From IMCC26077 sp964561165 (GTDB taxonomy: Bacteria > Actinomycetota > Actinomycetes > Nanopelagicales > Nanopelagicaceae), in NCBI GenBank assembly GCA_964561165.1, contig CAZLOJ010000007.1, positions 1 through 44,524 of the forward strand: DNA of 44,524 bases. The letters run 5' to 3'. Under the pieces are notes generated by a model, which was given only the letters and a program-made list of their open reading frames with translations, ran no database searches and was not told the origin of the DNA. Below, piece after piece: positions 23,847-33,552 of the stretch (the first letter of the stretch is position 1; each line of letters begins with the position of its first letter). The position numbers and the translations under genes are program-made.

Positions 23847-24527
23847 ATGAACACGGGGGAGAGGGTGAGAGGGAGAAAGAAAACCCTTGCTCTGCTCGCA
23901 CTCTGCACCAGCGTTGCAGCTCTTCTTAGTGGTTGCGGTGAAAGCTCAAAGATTTACTCCAAGAATTCTCAGTTAGGAGTCTTCTTTACAGTTCCAAATG
24001 GATGGCATCAGATTCCCGAAGAGGATATTCGCAGCTATGAAGTTGAAGGAGCTGATGCGGCCGCAAAAGAGAAGGCAGACTTGGTTATCTGGCAAGATGC
24101 CTACAGCGCAAGCAATAAGACGAGCGCAAAGAATCTGTTACAACTCGAAGCCCCAACAGCTCTAACAGCATTTGTTAGGGTACGAGCTCTCTCATTTGAA
24201 GAGAGCGATGCGATGTCATATAACGGGCTAAGAAATCTCATCCTCCCGGTCACAGATTTGATTAGCGGAACTTCACAAGTTGTAGGCAATTTTGAATTGC
24301 TAGATGAGAAAGAGATAGTCACCGAAGAAGCTCGCGGTTTGCAGACTACCTTCTCATTTACTCCCAAAGATGGGGTGAATGAAACCGTTCATCAGACTGC
24401 TCTACTGGCTAACGATCGAGGCTCTATCTACTTTTTCCTTGTTCGATGCACCACCGAGTGCTTTAATGAAGCACAGACAGAAGTGGATGCAATCGTTAAG
24501 TCATTCACAGTGAAGGGTAAGAAATGA
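23847..24527 (+). CDS. Putative lipoprotein, PsbP/LpqN-like
   Basis: A 226-residue exported protein. The start MNTGERVRGRKK is followed by a hydrophobic stretch and the lipobox LLSGC, with C30 as the lipid anchor. The mature part begins with a segment like FFTVPNGWHQIP and ends FLVRCTTECFNEAQTEVDAIVKSFTV. That pattern is common in PsbP/Mog1-fold lipoproteins such as LpqN; this match is a weak fold-level impression, not a family call. The function is unknown. Its stop overlaps the start of the FtsH-like protease (ATGA), so the two are probably made together and may work together at the membrane. Confidence 0.7.
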   Translation: MNTGERVRGRKKTLALLALCTSVAALLSGCGESSKIYSKNSQLGVFFTVPNGWHQIPEEDIRSYEVEGADAAAKEKADLVIWQDAYSASNKTSAKNLLQLEAPTALTAFVRVRALSFEESDAMSYNGLRNLILPVTDLISGTSQVVGNFELLDEKEIVTEEARGLQTTFSFTPKDGVNETVHQTALLANDRGSIYFFLVRCTTECFNEAQTEVDAIVKSFTVKGKK

Positions 24528-26788
24528 CTCAATCTATTGCGCCCACCTTTGAGAGCAGACCTCGGGACACAGATCGCCGGACTCGAATCCATCTAAGTCT
24601 CTTTGATCGCTTAAAATTCCTGGTTGCTTTCACGATTACATTCTTCGTACTTGTCTGGTCGGCGATGGCAGGTAATCCTTTGTTGGGATTTACCGACGCT
24701 ATGCGAGAGACAAGTAAGTCGGCATGGTGGCTCTTGCCTCTTGCAGGTGTAGAGATCGTTCGTCAGATTCACTTCTTAATTTCGGAGTTTGCCTCTCCGT
24801 ACCATGGTTTTTGGCAGAAGTACTTTTCCTTCATTGACCGTACATTGCACCGAATCAGCGACTGGAATAGATTCCGGCTCTCGCGCGCACTTAAGTGGCT
24901 ACTTTTTATTGCGCTGCTGTCTGTGATTCTTGGAGCAATTTATGACGAGGCGCCAGTTCGTGCGCTATTTCTAGCTCCAGCCGCGTTGTGGGCTGCATTA
25001 CCATTCATTGCCCAATTGATGTTCGCTGTGGTGTTCATTCTTATTCAATTCGTAGCGCTCTTTTGGTTCCTTTCCCGCGGAGGAATTGATGTCTATTTCC
25101 CGGATGACATTAGAACGCGTTTTAGCGATGTATGGGGCCAAGATCATGTGGTAGCTCGCATCAGAGAGAACCTCATGTTCTTAGAAAAGCCTGAAGAGAT
25201 TGAAAAGTTTGGCGGGTATGTACCAGGCGGAGTCCTGTTGTGGGGACCTCCAGGTACTGGAAAGACTTTGATGGCAGAAGCTATGGCTGGTGAAACTGGC
25301 AAGCCGTTTGTTTTCGTCGATCCTGGCGCATTTAACAATATGTTCTTCGGTGTTGGAATTCTCAAGGTTAAATTTCTTTTCCGTAAATTGCGAAAACTCG
25401 CCCTTCGCTATGGCGGAGTAGTGGTGTTTTTTGATGAAGCTGACGCGCTCGGCAATAGAGGTCTTGCGCCAGCGGGTGGAATGGGTCGGTATAGCGAGAA
25501 TTCACAATCGATATTTGGAAGCGCATGTCATGGCGGGAACTACCTTTCGCCGATAAGTGCCAATTTAATTGTCCGAGAACGCTTTGTTATGGGAGCTGGC
25601 GGTGGCGGCGGTGCAGGCTCTGGCACGTTACAAGCGCTACTCACGGAGATATCTGGATTGAAGAAACCTCGCGGGTTTCTTAATCGCGTGGTGCGACGTA
25701 CGCTCGGTATGCGTCCGAAAACCCCTCCCAAGTATCGAATCTTGATTGTCATGGCAACGAACTTGCCTGAAGCGCTCGATGAAGCGTTATTGCGCCCCGG
25801 TCGGATCGATCGAATGTATCGAGTGGGGTATCCAAGTAAAGCAGGGCGGATCCGCACGTATGAGGGCTATTTGGCGAAGGTTTCGCATTCGTTGACGCCG
25901 GAAGAGATCGACAAACTTGCCACGATAACTCCATATGCGACCGGTGCGCGGATCAAAGATACGATTAATGAAGCTCTTATTTATGCAATTCGAAGTGGGC
26001 GGACAACTATCACGTGGCCAGATGTGATTAAAGCGAAGCAACTCAAAGAGCTTGGGCCACCAGAAGATGTCGAGTACATCGAACGCGAGCGACACGCGGT
26101 TGCGATACACGAGGCCTGCCATGGCGTGATGGCTCACGTAGTTCGACGCCACATGATGATTGACCTAGCAACAATTGAAAAAGGCTCTGATTATTTGGGC
26201 ATGGTTGCGAGCATTCCGCCAGACGATCAATTCACGCGCTGGAAGAGCGAATACGAATCAGACATCCTTGTTTCACTCGCTTCATTAGCGGGAGAACGCA
26301 TGTTCTTTGGTGGCGATAATTCTTCAGGAGTTTCTGGCGATTTAGAGAGCGCAACCACAATTGCTAGCTTCATGGAGGGACACTGGGGTATGGGATCCAC
26401 CGTCTCCTCGCATGCATCAAACAAGCGATTTGAAGTGGGCGCACCTGGTGGTGGAAAAGAGAAACGCGGCGATGCTGCTAAGGAGATGCGACGCTCGCTT
26501 GCTGACCGAATCGAAGGAAACCTTGCAACCCTTTTGTCCAAAGCCGAAAAATTACTCAAGGAAAATCGAGACCAAGTACTCTCGTTAGCGCACGCCCTTG
26601 AGGTACATAAGACGCTCTCTGGTGAAGATGTGGCAGCAGTAATCGATGGCGTTGCTGGACCGATGGTTGATGGCAGACCATATACAAAATCAAAAAATAT
26701 AAAGATTCTCGAGAACTATCATGAATCGGCGATGCGCGCGCATAAAGATCATAATTCACCTTCCATTCAACTTCCTGAACTTCAATAG
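24524..26788 (+). CDS. FtsH-like membrane AAA metalloprotease with enlarged AAA domain
   Basis: A 754-residue relative of FtsH. The N-terminal 190 residues hold several hydrophobic segments (about 30-50, 122-140, 145-184, perhaps 66-86), more than the two of classical FtsH. The AAA domain has Walker A GPPGTGKT (241-248), Walker B VVVFFDEAD (299-307) and the second region of homology ATNLPEALDEALLRPGRIDR (411-430). Between the last two is an insertion of about 60 residues, including a glycine run at 358-366. The protease part has HEACH (529-533) in place of the usual HEAGH, and D606 in SGDLESAT as a probable third zinc ligand. It should thus be active. Substrates are unknown. It probably does not replace normal FtsH. 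Confidence 0.8.
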   Translation: MTQSIAPTFESRPRDTDRRTRIHLSLFDRLKFLVAFTITFFVLVWSAMAGNPLLGFTDAMRETSKSAWWLLPLAGVEIVRQIHFLISEFASPYHGFWQKYFSFIDRTLHRISDWNRFRLSRALKWLLFIALLSVILGAIYDEAPVRALFLAPAALWAALPFIAQLMFAVVFILIQFVALFWFLSRGGIDVYFPDDIRTRFSDVWGQDHVVARIRENLMFLEKPEEIEKFGGYVPGGVLLWGPPGTGKTLMAEAMAGETGKPFVFVDPGAFNNMFFGVGILKVKFLFRKLRKLALRYGGVVVFFDEADALGNRGLAPAGGMGRYSENSQSIFGSACHGGNYLSPISANLIVRERFVMGAGGGGGAGSGTLQALLTEISGLKKPRGFLNRVVRRTLGMRPKTPPKYRILIVMATNLPEALDEALLRPGRIDRMYRVGYPSKAGRIRTYEGYLAKVSHSLTPEEIDKLATITPYATGARIKDTINEALIYAIRSGRTTITWPDVIKAKQLKELGPPEDVEYIERERHAVAIHEACHGVMAHVVRRHMMIDLATIEKGSDYLGMVASIPPDDQFTRWKSEYESDILVSLASLAGERMFFGGDNSSGVSGDLESATTIASFMEGHWGMGSTVSSHASNKRFEVGAPGGGKEKRGDAAKEMRRSLADRIEGNLATLLSKAEKLLKENRDQVLSLAHALEVHKTLSGEDVAAVIDGVAGPMVDGRPYTKSKNIKILENYHESAMRAHKDHNSPSIQLPELQ

Positions 26789-26814
26789 TCCTCTGATTGG
26801 CGTAGGAGGCAAGC

Positions 26815-28104
26815 GTGGATCTTTTTGATAATGCCGAGAACGTTTCTGCACAAGCTCCATTAGCAGCTCGAATGCGCCCGCAATCAATCGATGAAGTTGT
26901 CGGACAAGAACATTTATTGCAACCTGGGTCACCTCTTTCGCGATTACTAACAAATGAAAAAGGCGCCCCGCCCGCTCTGATCCTCTATGGACCTCCAGGG
27001 TCCGGTAAAACAACCTTGGCGCTCTTGTTAGCTTCTGGTCGTCGATTCCGACAACTATCAGCAGTTTCAGCTGGAATAAAAGATGTTCGCGACGAGATTG
27101 AAGGCGCACGATATCAATTAAGCCAACGAGGAACCGAGACAATACTTTTCATTGATGAGGTTCATCGTTTCAATAAGGCACAACAAGATGCTCTATTGCC
27201 TGCAGTTGAAGATAAAATAGTTACGTTAATCGCCGCAACAACAGAGAATCCCTCTTTTTCAATTATCACGCCGCTGTTGTCGCGCTCATTAGTAGTACGA
27301 CTGAATCCATTGGCTAACAATCATGCGGAAGAGCTCATTGAACGAGCGCTTAATTCTGAAATTGGTCTCAACAAGAGCGCAAAAATAGACGATGATGCAA
27401 AACAAGAGCTTGTCCGATTGGCGCACGGTGACGCTCGTCGTCTCTTGACGTATCTTGAAGCTGCCACAGGGGCAGCTGTAGCAGGTGTTGTCACCCGCGA
27501 AAGCGTGAGCGCTGCTGCAGATCGTGCGCTCGTCGATTTCAATGTGGATTTGCATTACGACATAATTAGCGCATTCATTAAGTCTGTTCGGGGATCTGAT
27601 GTTGATGCGGCTATCCATTATCTGCTGCGAGCAATCGAAGGTGGTGAGGATCTGCGATTCCTTGCCCGACGGTTAATGATTTTGGCAAGTGAAGATATTG
27701 GCATGGCAGATTCGCAAGCACTTCTCGTTACGACTGCTGCGGCTCAAGCCATTGCGCTCGTAGGCGCTCCAGAGGCCTACTACACCTTGGTGCACGCAAC
27801 GGTGTACTGCGCAGTGGCTCCGAAATCAAATGCAGTTGCTCGCGCGCTATCGGCTGCCCAGGCAGACCTTGCTCATGGGGAGATTGGTGAGGTGCCCGAG
27901 AACCTTCGTGACGGCAATTCGCCGTTCGGTCAGAGTGGGATTTACCGGTACCCTCATGACTATCCTGAGGGGGTTGTGGGAGCGCAGTACCTGCCAAATC
28001 AGCTTGCTGGACGGCGATACTTCGAACCGACAACACATGGGGCGGAAGCGCGCATAAGTCAGGCGCTAACCCGGATTCGTGAGATTTTGGAGGAGAGAGC
28101 ATGA
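26815..28104 (+). CDS. rarA: Replication-associated recombination protein A (RarA/MgsA)
   Basis: AAA+ ATPase of the clamp-loader type that acts at stalled replication forks. The 429-residue protein begins MDLFDNAENV. It shows RMRPQSIDEVVGQEHLL, Walker A GPPGSGKT (59-66), Walker B TILFIDEVHRFNKAQQDALLP, sensor 1 LIAATTENPSF, and the RarA-type C-terminal domain with SEDIGMADSQAL and the YPHDYP...QYLP ending. TAGGAGG lies 5 nt before the GTG. The stop overlaps the following DUF948 gene (ATGA). Confidence 0.95.
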   Translation: MDLFDNAENVSAQAPLAARMRPQSIDEVVGQEHLLQPGSPLSRLLTNEKGAPPALILYGPPGSGKTTLALLLASGRRFRQLSAVSAGIKDVRDEIEGARYQLSQRGTETILFIDEVHRFNKAQQDALLPAVEDKIVTLIAATTENPSFSIITPLLSRSLVVRLNPLANNHAEELIERALNSEIGLNKSAKIDDDAKQELVRLAHGDARRLLTYLEAATGAAVAGVVTRESVSAAADRALVDFNVDLHYDIISAFIKSVRGSDVDAAIHYLLRAIEGGEDLRFLARRLMILASEDIGMADSQALLVTTAAAQAIALVGAPEAYYTLVHATVYCAVAPKSNAVARALSAAQADLAHGEIGEVPENLRDGNSPFGQSGIYRYPHDYPEGVVGAQYLPNQLAGRRYFEPTTHGAEARISQALTRIREILEERA

Positions 28105-28445
28105 GCGGTGGTGGCATTGCAGCCATTATTGCGGCAAGCGCCTTTGCCATTATTGCTATCGCAATCGCGTATGCAGTTATTCGATTTAGCAAAGTACTTG
28201 ATGAAGCGAGCGCGGCAATAAAAAATGTGACAACCGAAACTGTCCCGCTTCTCGAAGAAGTAACAACAACTGTCGAGCTAACTAATCGCCAATTAGAGCG
28301 AGTCGACAATCTCACGAGAAATGTTGAGTCGATGGCGAATAAGTTAACCTCATCCGCGGACTCCATCCTCTCAAAAGGATCTGCTGCAAAATTAGCAGGG
28401 GTGGCATGGGGAATTGCAAAAGCAGCACGGAAAAAGAAGAGTTAA
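28101..28445 (+). CDS. DUF948 membrane protein
   Basis: A 114-residue protein with one N-terminal membrane helix (about 5-27) followed by a long amphipathic helix, probably coiled coil (30-92), and a basic tail ending KKKS. This layout, and its place just before alaS, fits the DUF948 family, common in Actinobacteria and Firmicutes. No function is established. The ATG overlaps the rarA stop. Confidence 0.75.
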   Translation: MSGGGIAAIIAASAFAIIAIAIAYAVIRFSKVLDEASAAIKNVTTETVPLLEEVTTTVELTNRQLERVDNLTRNVESMANKLTSSADSILSKGSAAKLAGVAWGIAKAARKKKS

Positions 28446-28487
28446 CAAATGCAAAGCAACCTCGAACTAGGCCGCGACTAGATAATA

Positions 28488-31178
28488 ATGAATTCAGCAG
28501 AGATCAGAAGACGGTGGCTCACTTTCTTCGAAAGCGATAACAGGGTTGGCTTGCCACACACAGTAGTTCCTTCGGCTTCACTCATTGCCGACGATCCAAA
28601 CTTGCTTTTGGTTAACGCTGGAATGGTGCCGTTCAAGCCGTTCTTCCTAGGCGAGCTTGCTCCGCCTTACCAAAGGGCAACGTCAGTTCAGAAATGCGTT
28701 AGAACTCTCGACATCGATGAAGTTGGTAAAACTACGCGACATGCCTCGTTCTTTCAGATGTGTGGAAATTTCTCCTTTGGTGATTACTTCAAAGAGGGAG
28801 CAATTGCGCTTGCTTGGGAGTTGCTGACAAAACCGATTTCCGACGGAGGTTATGGCTTTCCTGAATCGAAACTTTGGGTAACGGTCTATCACGATGATGA
28901 TGAGGCAGCAACAATCTGGGAGAAGAAGATTGGCGTTTCCCCAGATCGCATTCAAAGACGCGGGATGGCCGATAACTTCTGGTCAATGGGCGTGCCCGGT
29001 CCGTGCGGTCCTTGTTCGGAGATCTATTTCGATAGAGGAGCCCAGCACGGTCGTGAGGGTGGTCCAGTTGCCGACGAAGATCGGTATTTGGAGATTTGGA
29101 ATCTGGTGTTTATGCAGTTTGAGCGCGGATCCGGCAGTGGCAAAGATGACTTCCCGATTCTGGGTGACTTGCCAAAGAAAAGTATTGATACCGGCCTCGG
29201 ACTTGAGCGAACTGCGGCGTTGTTGCAGGGTGTCGACAATATTTATGAGATTGACACTACAAAGAAAATTTTAGATGTTGCATCTGCCTTGACGGCTAAG
29301 CGTTACGGCGCTGCTTCGAGTAATCCCAAAATCGATGTATCGCTCCGGGTTATTGCTGACCATGCACGTACCGCTGCGATGTTGATTTGTGATGGCGTCA
29401 CTCCTGGCAACGAAGGGCGTGGCTATGTTTTGCGTCGCATGATGCGCCGAACGATCCGGAATATGCGAATTTTAGGTGCGCAAGACCCGACGATTGTTGA
29501 GCTCATGGATAGCGCCATTGGTGCCATGGGGGAGCAATACCCAGAGTTGATTGCTGATCGAAATCGAATTACGCAAGTGGCTGCAAACGAAGAAGAATCG
29601 TTCCTGCAGACTCTTCGTGCAGGAACCACATTGTTTGAGAGCGCCGCTTCGGAGTTGCAGAAGCAAAAGCGCAGCACCATCTCGGGTGATGATGCATTCA
29701 AACTTCACGATACATATGGTTTTCCAATCGACTTAACTCTTGAGATGGCAGAAGAAATCGGTTTAAAGGTTGACCAAGAAGCTTTCAAAAACTTGATGAG
29801 CGAGCAGAAAACTCGGGCGAAAGCAGACGCTAAGGCAAAGAAGACTGGACATACAGACCTAACCGTTTATCGAAGCGCTATCGACGTGGCTGGCCCTACA
29901 AAATTCCTTGGCTACGAATTTTTTAGCGCTGAAGCAAAGTTGGCATTCCTACTAAGTAAAGGTGTGCCAGTTCAAAGCGCACAAATGGGCGATGAGGTTG
30001 AGGTCATACTAGATCGGACTCCATTTTATGCTGAAGGTGGCGGTCAAGTTGCAGACTGGGGCAAGCTCATCAACGGCAAGGGCGCTCAGGTAGAGATCGA
30101 CGATGTTCAAGCGCCACTTCCTGGATTATTTGTTCACCGAGGAAAGGTTCTTAGCGGTGAGATTTCAGTAGGTGAACAATTGTTTGCAGAAATTGACAAT
30201 GATCGTCGCCACGCGCTGTCGCGTTCACATACGGCTACACATATGGTTCATAAATCGTTCCGAGAAGCTCTAGGTGAAACAGCAACCCAAGCGGGTACGG
30301 AAAATCAGCCCGGACGATTTCGTTTTGATTTCGCCGCCGTGGGTGCAGTGTCCGAAACCACGATGAGCGAAGTGGAAGATCGCGTGAACACGCAACTGAT
30401 TAGGGATTTACCCGTCAGCGCCGAAGTGATGTCGCAAGCGCAAGCGAAGAAGAGTGGGGCGATTGCTCTTTTCGGCGAGAAGTATGGTGATGAGGTTCGT
30501 GTCATCTCGGTTGGCGATTGGGCTAAGGAACTGTGCGGCGGCACCCACGTATCCCGATCAAGTCAGCTGGGTGTCATCAAGCTTCTTGGTGAATCCTCTA
30601 TTGGTTCAGGTGTCCGGCGCGTAGAGGCGTTAGTGGGTGTTGACGCCTATCGTTTCTTTGCGCGAGAACATCTAATTCTCAATTCAGTTAATGAAGCGCT
30701 CAAGGTGACGAAGGTCGACGAATTGCCAGAGCGAATCGAAAGTATCCTAGAGAAACTAAAGGGTGCCGAACGTGAGATAGCTCAGTTCCGTAGCAAAGAG
30801 GCGTTGGCGCAAGTTGATCAGCTACTTGCTACCACTGTGAGCATCGGGAAAATTAAGGCAGTTATTGCGACAGTAGTCGGTGAATTGGGCAATGAGGAAC
30901 TGCGTGCACTCGCTGGCGTGATGGCCGAACGATTGCGCGGAGAAAATGCAGTTATTGCGCTCTTTAGCGCTGGTAAAAAACCGATCGTGGTAGCACAAAC
31001 TACCGACAACGCTCGAGCCCTAGGTGTAAAAGCAGGGGAAATGGTCAAGCGCGCATCGAAGGCGCTCGGCGGTGGCGGTGGCGGAAAAGATGATTTTGCT
31101 CAAGGGGGCGGGGCGGATTCAGCAGCAATACCTGTGGCGGTTAAGGAATTAGAAGCATACCTAGCAACTATTGGCTAG
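28488..31178 (+). CDS. alaS: Alanyl-tRNA synthetase
   Basis: The 896-residue AlaRS charges tRNA-Ala and clears mischarged Ser and Gly. The catalytic core begins MNSAEIRRRW and has LLLVNAGMVPFKPFFLGE, KTTRHASFFQMCGNFSFGDYF and GPCGPCSEIYFDRG. The editing domain shows both zinc motifs, SHTATHMVH (HxxxH) and CGGTHVS (CxxxH). The C-terminal C-Ala domain ends with a glycine-rich loop before KDDFAQGGG. It opens the alaS-ruvX-mltG-aroE group that is conserved in Actinobacteria. The ATG has no good Shine-Dalgarno sequence; TAGATA-type AT-rich DNA lies directly before it. Confidence 0.96.
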   Translation: MNSAEIRRRWLTFFESDNRVGLPHTVVPSASLIADDPNLLLVNAGMVPFKPFFLGELAPPYQRATSVQKCVRTLDIDEVGKTTRHASFFQMCGNFSFGDYFKEGAIALAWELLTKPISDGGYGFPESKLWVTVYHDDDEAATIWEKKIGVSPDRIQRRGMADNFWSMGVPGPCGPCSEIYFDRGAQHGREGGPVADEDRYLEIWNLVFMQFERGSGSGKDDFPILGDLPKKSIDTGLGLERTAALLQGVDNIYEIDTTKKILDVASALTAKRYGAASSNPKIDVSLRVIADHARTAAMLICDGVTPGNEGRGYVLRRMMRRTIRNMRILGAQDPTIVELMDSAIGAMGEQYPELIADRNRITQVAANEEESFLQTLRAGTTLFESAASELQKQKRSTISGDDAFKLHDTYGFPIDLTLEMAEEIGLKVDQEAFKNLMSEQKTRAKADAKAKKTGHTDLTVYRSAIDVAGPTKFLGYEFFSAEAKLAFLLSKGVPVQSAQMGDEVEVILDRTPFYAEGGGQVADWGKLINGKGAQVEIDDVQAPLPGLFVHRGKVLSGEISVGEQLFAEIDNDRRHALSRSHTATHMVHKSFREALGETATQAGTENQPGRFRFDFAAVGAVSETTMSEVEDRVNTQLIRDLPVSAEVMSQAQAKKSGAIALFGEKYGDEVRVISVGDWAKELCGGTHVSRSSQLGVIKLLGESSIGSGVRRVEALVGVDAYRFFAREHLILNSVNEALKVTKVDELPERIESILEKLKGAEREIAQFRSKEALAQVDQLLATTVSIGKIKAVIATVVGELGNEELRALAGVMAERLRGENAVIALFSAGKKPIVVAQTTDNARALGVKAGEMVKRASKALGGGGGGKDDFAQGGGADSAAIPVAVKELEAYLATIG

Positions 31179-31188
31179 CCTTTTCCTG

Positions 31189-31638
31189 ATGGAAAATCTG
31201 CCGCGTGAAGATATCTACTCCACTCGCGTCATGGGAGTGGACCTAGGACAAGCTCGCATTGGTATTGCGCTCTCTGATTTGAGCGGCATTCTTGCTGCAC
31301 CGTTTACCACGGTTTCCCATAAAGATGGTTCCGAGGCGGCGATAGCTGCGATTGTCCAAATTGTGGAAAGAGAGCAGGTCGCGGAGATAGTGGTTGGTAT
31401 CCCGAACAGTTTATCGAAAGGAAATTCGCTGGCTGGAGATTCGGCTAAAATTTTTCTATCTAAGCTGGCAGAGCGAACGACAGCGAAAGTATCTGGATTC
31501 GATGAACGATTCACGACGGTACTTGCAACTAAAAAGCTTCGTGATACTGGACATGATTCCCGATCAATGAAAACGAAGATTGATGCGATGGCCGCCGCGG
31601 AGATTCTGCAACACTATTTGGATACTCGTGGCGCTTAA
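31189..31638 (+). CDS. ruvX: Putative Holliday junction resolvase-like protein RuvX/YqgF
   Basis: RNase H-fold protein of 149 residues. YqgF relatives act in rRNA 5'-end processing or as junction nucleases. It shows MGVDLGQARIGIALSD with the first acidic residue (D18), VVGIPNSLSKG, FDERFTT and KIDAMAAAEILQHYLD. The ATG at 31189 starts 10 bp after the alaS stop; a TTG at 31171 inside the alaS end is possible. Its end overlaps mltG by 11 bp if the GTG start of mltG is right. Confidence 0.9.
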   Translation: MENLPREDIYSTRVMGVDLGQARIGIALSDLSGILAAPFTTVSHKDGSEAAIAAIVQIVEREQVAEIVVGIPNSLSKGNSLAGDSAKIFLSKLAERTTAKVSGFDERFTTVLATKKLRDTGHDSRSMKTKIDAMAAAEILQHYLDTRGA

Positions 31639-32674
31639 TAGAGCGAAGCGTCGATTTCTCACGTTAGCGCTCATCGCTTTAGTGTTAATAGGATCAATGA
31701 CGGTTATTCGCGAGTTGAGAAAACCCGAACCGATACCGAATTACGGAGCAAGTGAAAGATCCTCCGAAACCACGGTGGTCATACCTTCTGGCGCAACTGG
31801 TGACCAAATCGCACAAATACTATTCGATGCCGGTGTGGTGAAAAGCGCTCGCGCCTTCTTCGCTGCTGCGACGGCGAATCCTCAATCACAAGCGATTCAG
31901 CCGGGAACCTACATGATTAACACGAAGATACCTGGATCAGAGGCCGTTTTGCAATTATTAGATCGCGACAATCGTTCTCTCGTGCTTTTAATCAAAGAAG
32001 GGGAGCGAACATATGAAATTGGAGAGAGTCTCGCGAAATTGAAATACAGACAACAAGAGATAGATGCCTTTCTCAATGAACCCGTAGAGCTTGCTGGATT
32101 TGGAGTACAAAAAGCGGAAGGCTTCCTGTTTCCCGCGACCTACAATTTAACTCCCAGCGAAAACCTTGAAGCTATCGGTGGAAAATTACTTGATAAATTC
32201 GAGACGATCGTGAAGGAACTTGATTTTCAAGGTGGGGCCCAGAATTTGGGATTAAGCCCGTACGAAGCGTTGATAATTGCTTCAATTACCCAATCAGAAG
32301 GGTTCAACGAGGATGATTTTCGGAAGATTGCCCGCGTAATTTTCAATAGGCTAGAAATAGGGATGCCTTTGCAGATGGATAGCACGGTGCTCTATGCATT
32401 GAAAGAGCGACGAATTGCTGTAACCAATAAAGATATAAGCATCGCTTCGGCCTATAACACTTATAATCGAAAAGGACTTCCACCAACACCGATTAGTAAT
32501 CCAGGCAAAGCCGCGCTGGAAGCAACACTTAATCCAGCTTCGGGCTCGTGGTTATACTTTGTCACTGTCGAACCAGGTAAGACGAGGTTTACCGCGTCAT
32601 ACAAAGAATTTCTCACCTTCAAGCGGGAATTTCAGAAGAACTTGAAAGCAGGGAAGTTCGGGGGAGAGTCATGA
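31628..32674 (+). CDS. mltG: Endolytic murein transglycosylase MltG
   Basis: Membrane-anchored enzyme that cuts new glycan strands and so sets their length. The 348-residue protein has a basic start, one membrane helix (about 10-27), a LysM-like first external domain (about 48-115) and the YceG catalytic domain. That domain has KAEGFLFPATYNL, the active-site glutamate in ASITQSEG (E224), QMDSTVLYAL and YNTYNRKGLPPTPISNPG. The GTG at 31628 is chosen as the first start that gives a short cytoplasmic tail; there is no visible Shine-Dalgarno sequence, so it may depend on coupling with ruvX. The stop overlaps aroE (ATGA). Confidence 0.92.
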   Translation: MALNRAKRRFLTLALIALVLIGSMTVIRELRKPEPIPNYGASERSSETTVVIPSGATGDQIAQILFDAGVVKSARAFFAAATANPQSQAIQPGTYMINTKIPGSEAVLQLLDRDNRSLVLLIKEGERTYEIGESLAKLKYRQQEIDAFLNEPVELAGFGVQKAEGFLFPATYNLTPSENLEAIGGKLLDKFETIVKELDFQGGAQNLGLSPYEALIIASITQSEGFNEDDFRKIARVIFNRLEIGMPLQMDSTVLYALKERRIAVTNKDISIASAYNTYNRKGLPPTPISNPGKAALEATLNPASGSWLYFVTVEPGKTRFTASYKEFLTFKREFQKNLKAGKFGGES

Positions 32675-33495
32675 TCAAGGCGAGCGTATTAGGTTCACCG
32701 ATCCAGCATTCGCTCTCTCCAGTGATTCACATGCGCGCATATGAAATCTTGGGCTGGGATTGGAGCTACGAAAAGAACGAAGTGGCCTCGGGTCAATTAG
32801 CGGATTTCCTTCACAAGAATACCGGTAATTTCCGAGGCTTGTCGTTGACAATGCCATTGAAAGAAGAAGCGCTTGCACTGTGCGATTCGCTTACCGATCT
32901 TAGTAAACGCGTCAATGGAGTTAATACCTTAGTATTCGATGAGCTGGGCATCCATGGCTTTAATACCGATGTACAAGGTTTCATCGATGCATTGAAGTTC
33001 CATGAAGTGGTTATTCCGTCCTCTGTCACGGTTTTAGGGGGCGGAGCCACTGCCCGTGCCGCAATTGCCGCTCTCGACGGCAGAGCGCAATATGTAAATG
33101 TGTATTCGCGCTCAAGCCATCGGGCAAAAGCACTGGTCAATTCAGCAAATAGTTCCATCGTGACCGTTCACCCATGGGATGAAGTTGATAGTGACCCTGG
33201 TGCGTTTGCGGCAACGCTGGTCATCTCGACTACCCCAAAGGGGGTTACCGATTCCTTAAGTATCAAGAATGTCGCAGGCACATTTTTCGAATCCCTATAT
33301 GACCCGTGGCCCACACCTTTGTTGGCAACATGGCGCGCGGCTGGCGGTTTTGGTATCGATGGATTAGATCTGCTTGTTTGGCAGGCGATCGGACAGCTGG
33401 AGCTGATGGGTTTTGACCCGAACTCAGTGCGTAATAGACGAAATGAGTTGTATCAACATATGCGCGCTAGCGCACTTAAGGCTTTGCATCTGTAA
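32671..33495 (+). CDS. aroE: Shikimate dehydrogenase
   Basis: Reduces 3-dehydroshikimate to shikimate with NADPH. The 274-residue protein shows the substrate pocket GSPIQHSLSP, the catalytic lysine in LTMPLKEEAL (K64), N85 in NGVNTL and D100 in NTDVQGF. The nucleotide loop LGGGATARAAI follows, and the C-terminal block is DGLDLLVWQAIGQ. It stands apart from aroCKBQ, with a prepilin peptidase gene in between, as in mycobacteria. Confidence 0.95.
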   Translation: MIKASVLGSPIQHSLSPVIHMRAYEILGWDWSYEKNEVASGQLADFLHKNTGNFRGLSLTMPLKEEALALCDSLTDLSKRVNGVNTLVFDELGIHGFNTDVQGFIDALKFHEVVIPSSVTVLGGGATARAAIAALDGRAQYVNVYSRSSHRAKALVNSANSSIVTVHPWDEVDSDPGAFAATLVISTTPKGVTDSLSIKNVAGTFFESLYDPWPTPLLATWRAAGGFGIDGLDLLVWQAIGQLELMGFDPNSVRNRRNELYQHMRASALKALHL

Positions 33496-33552
33496 ATTTG
33501 TAGGTTGTTGATAATCTTCTCGCAAGGATAGATCGTAAATTACCCTCCAAGC

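Noticed and set aside
27728..28366. 212-codon minus-strand open frame opposite rarA and the DUF948 gene
   Set aside because: Both plus-strand genes are well supported. The translation is low in complexity with no recognisable domain.
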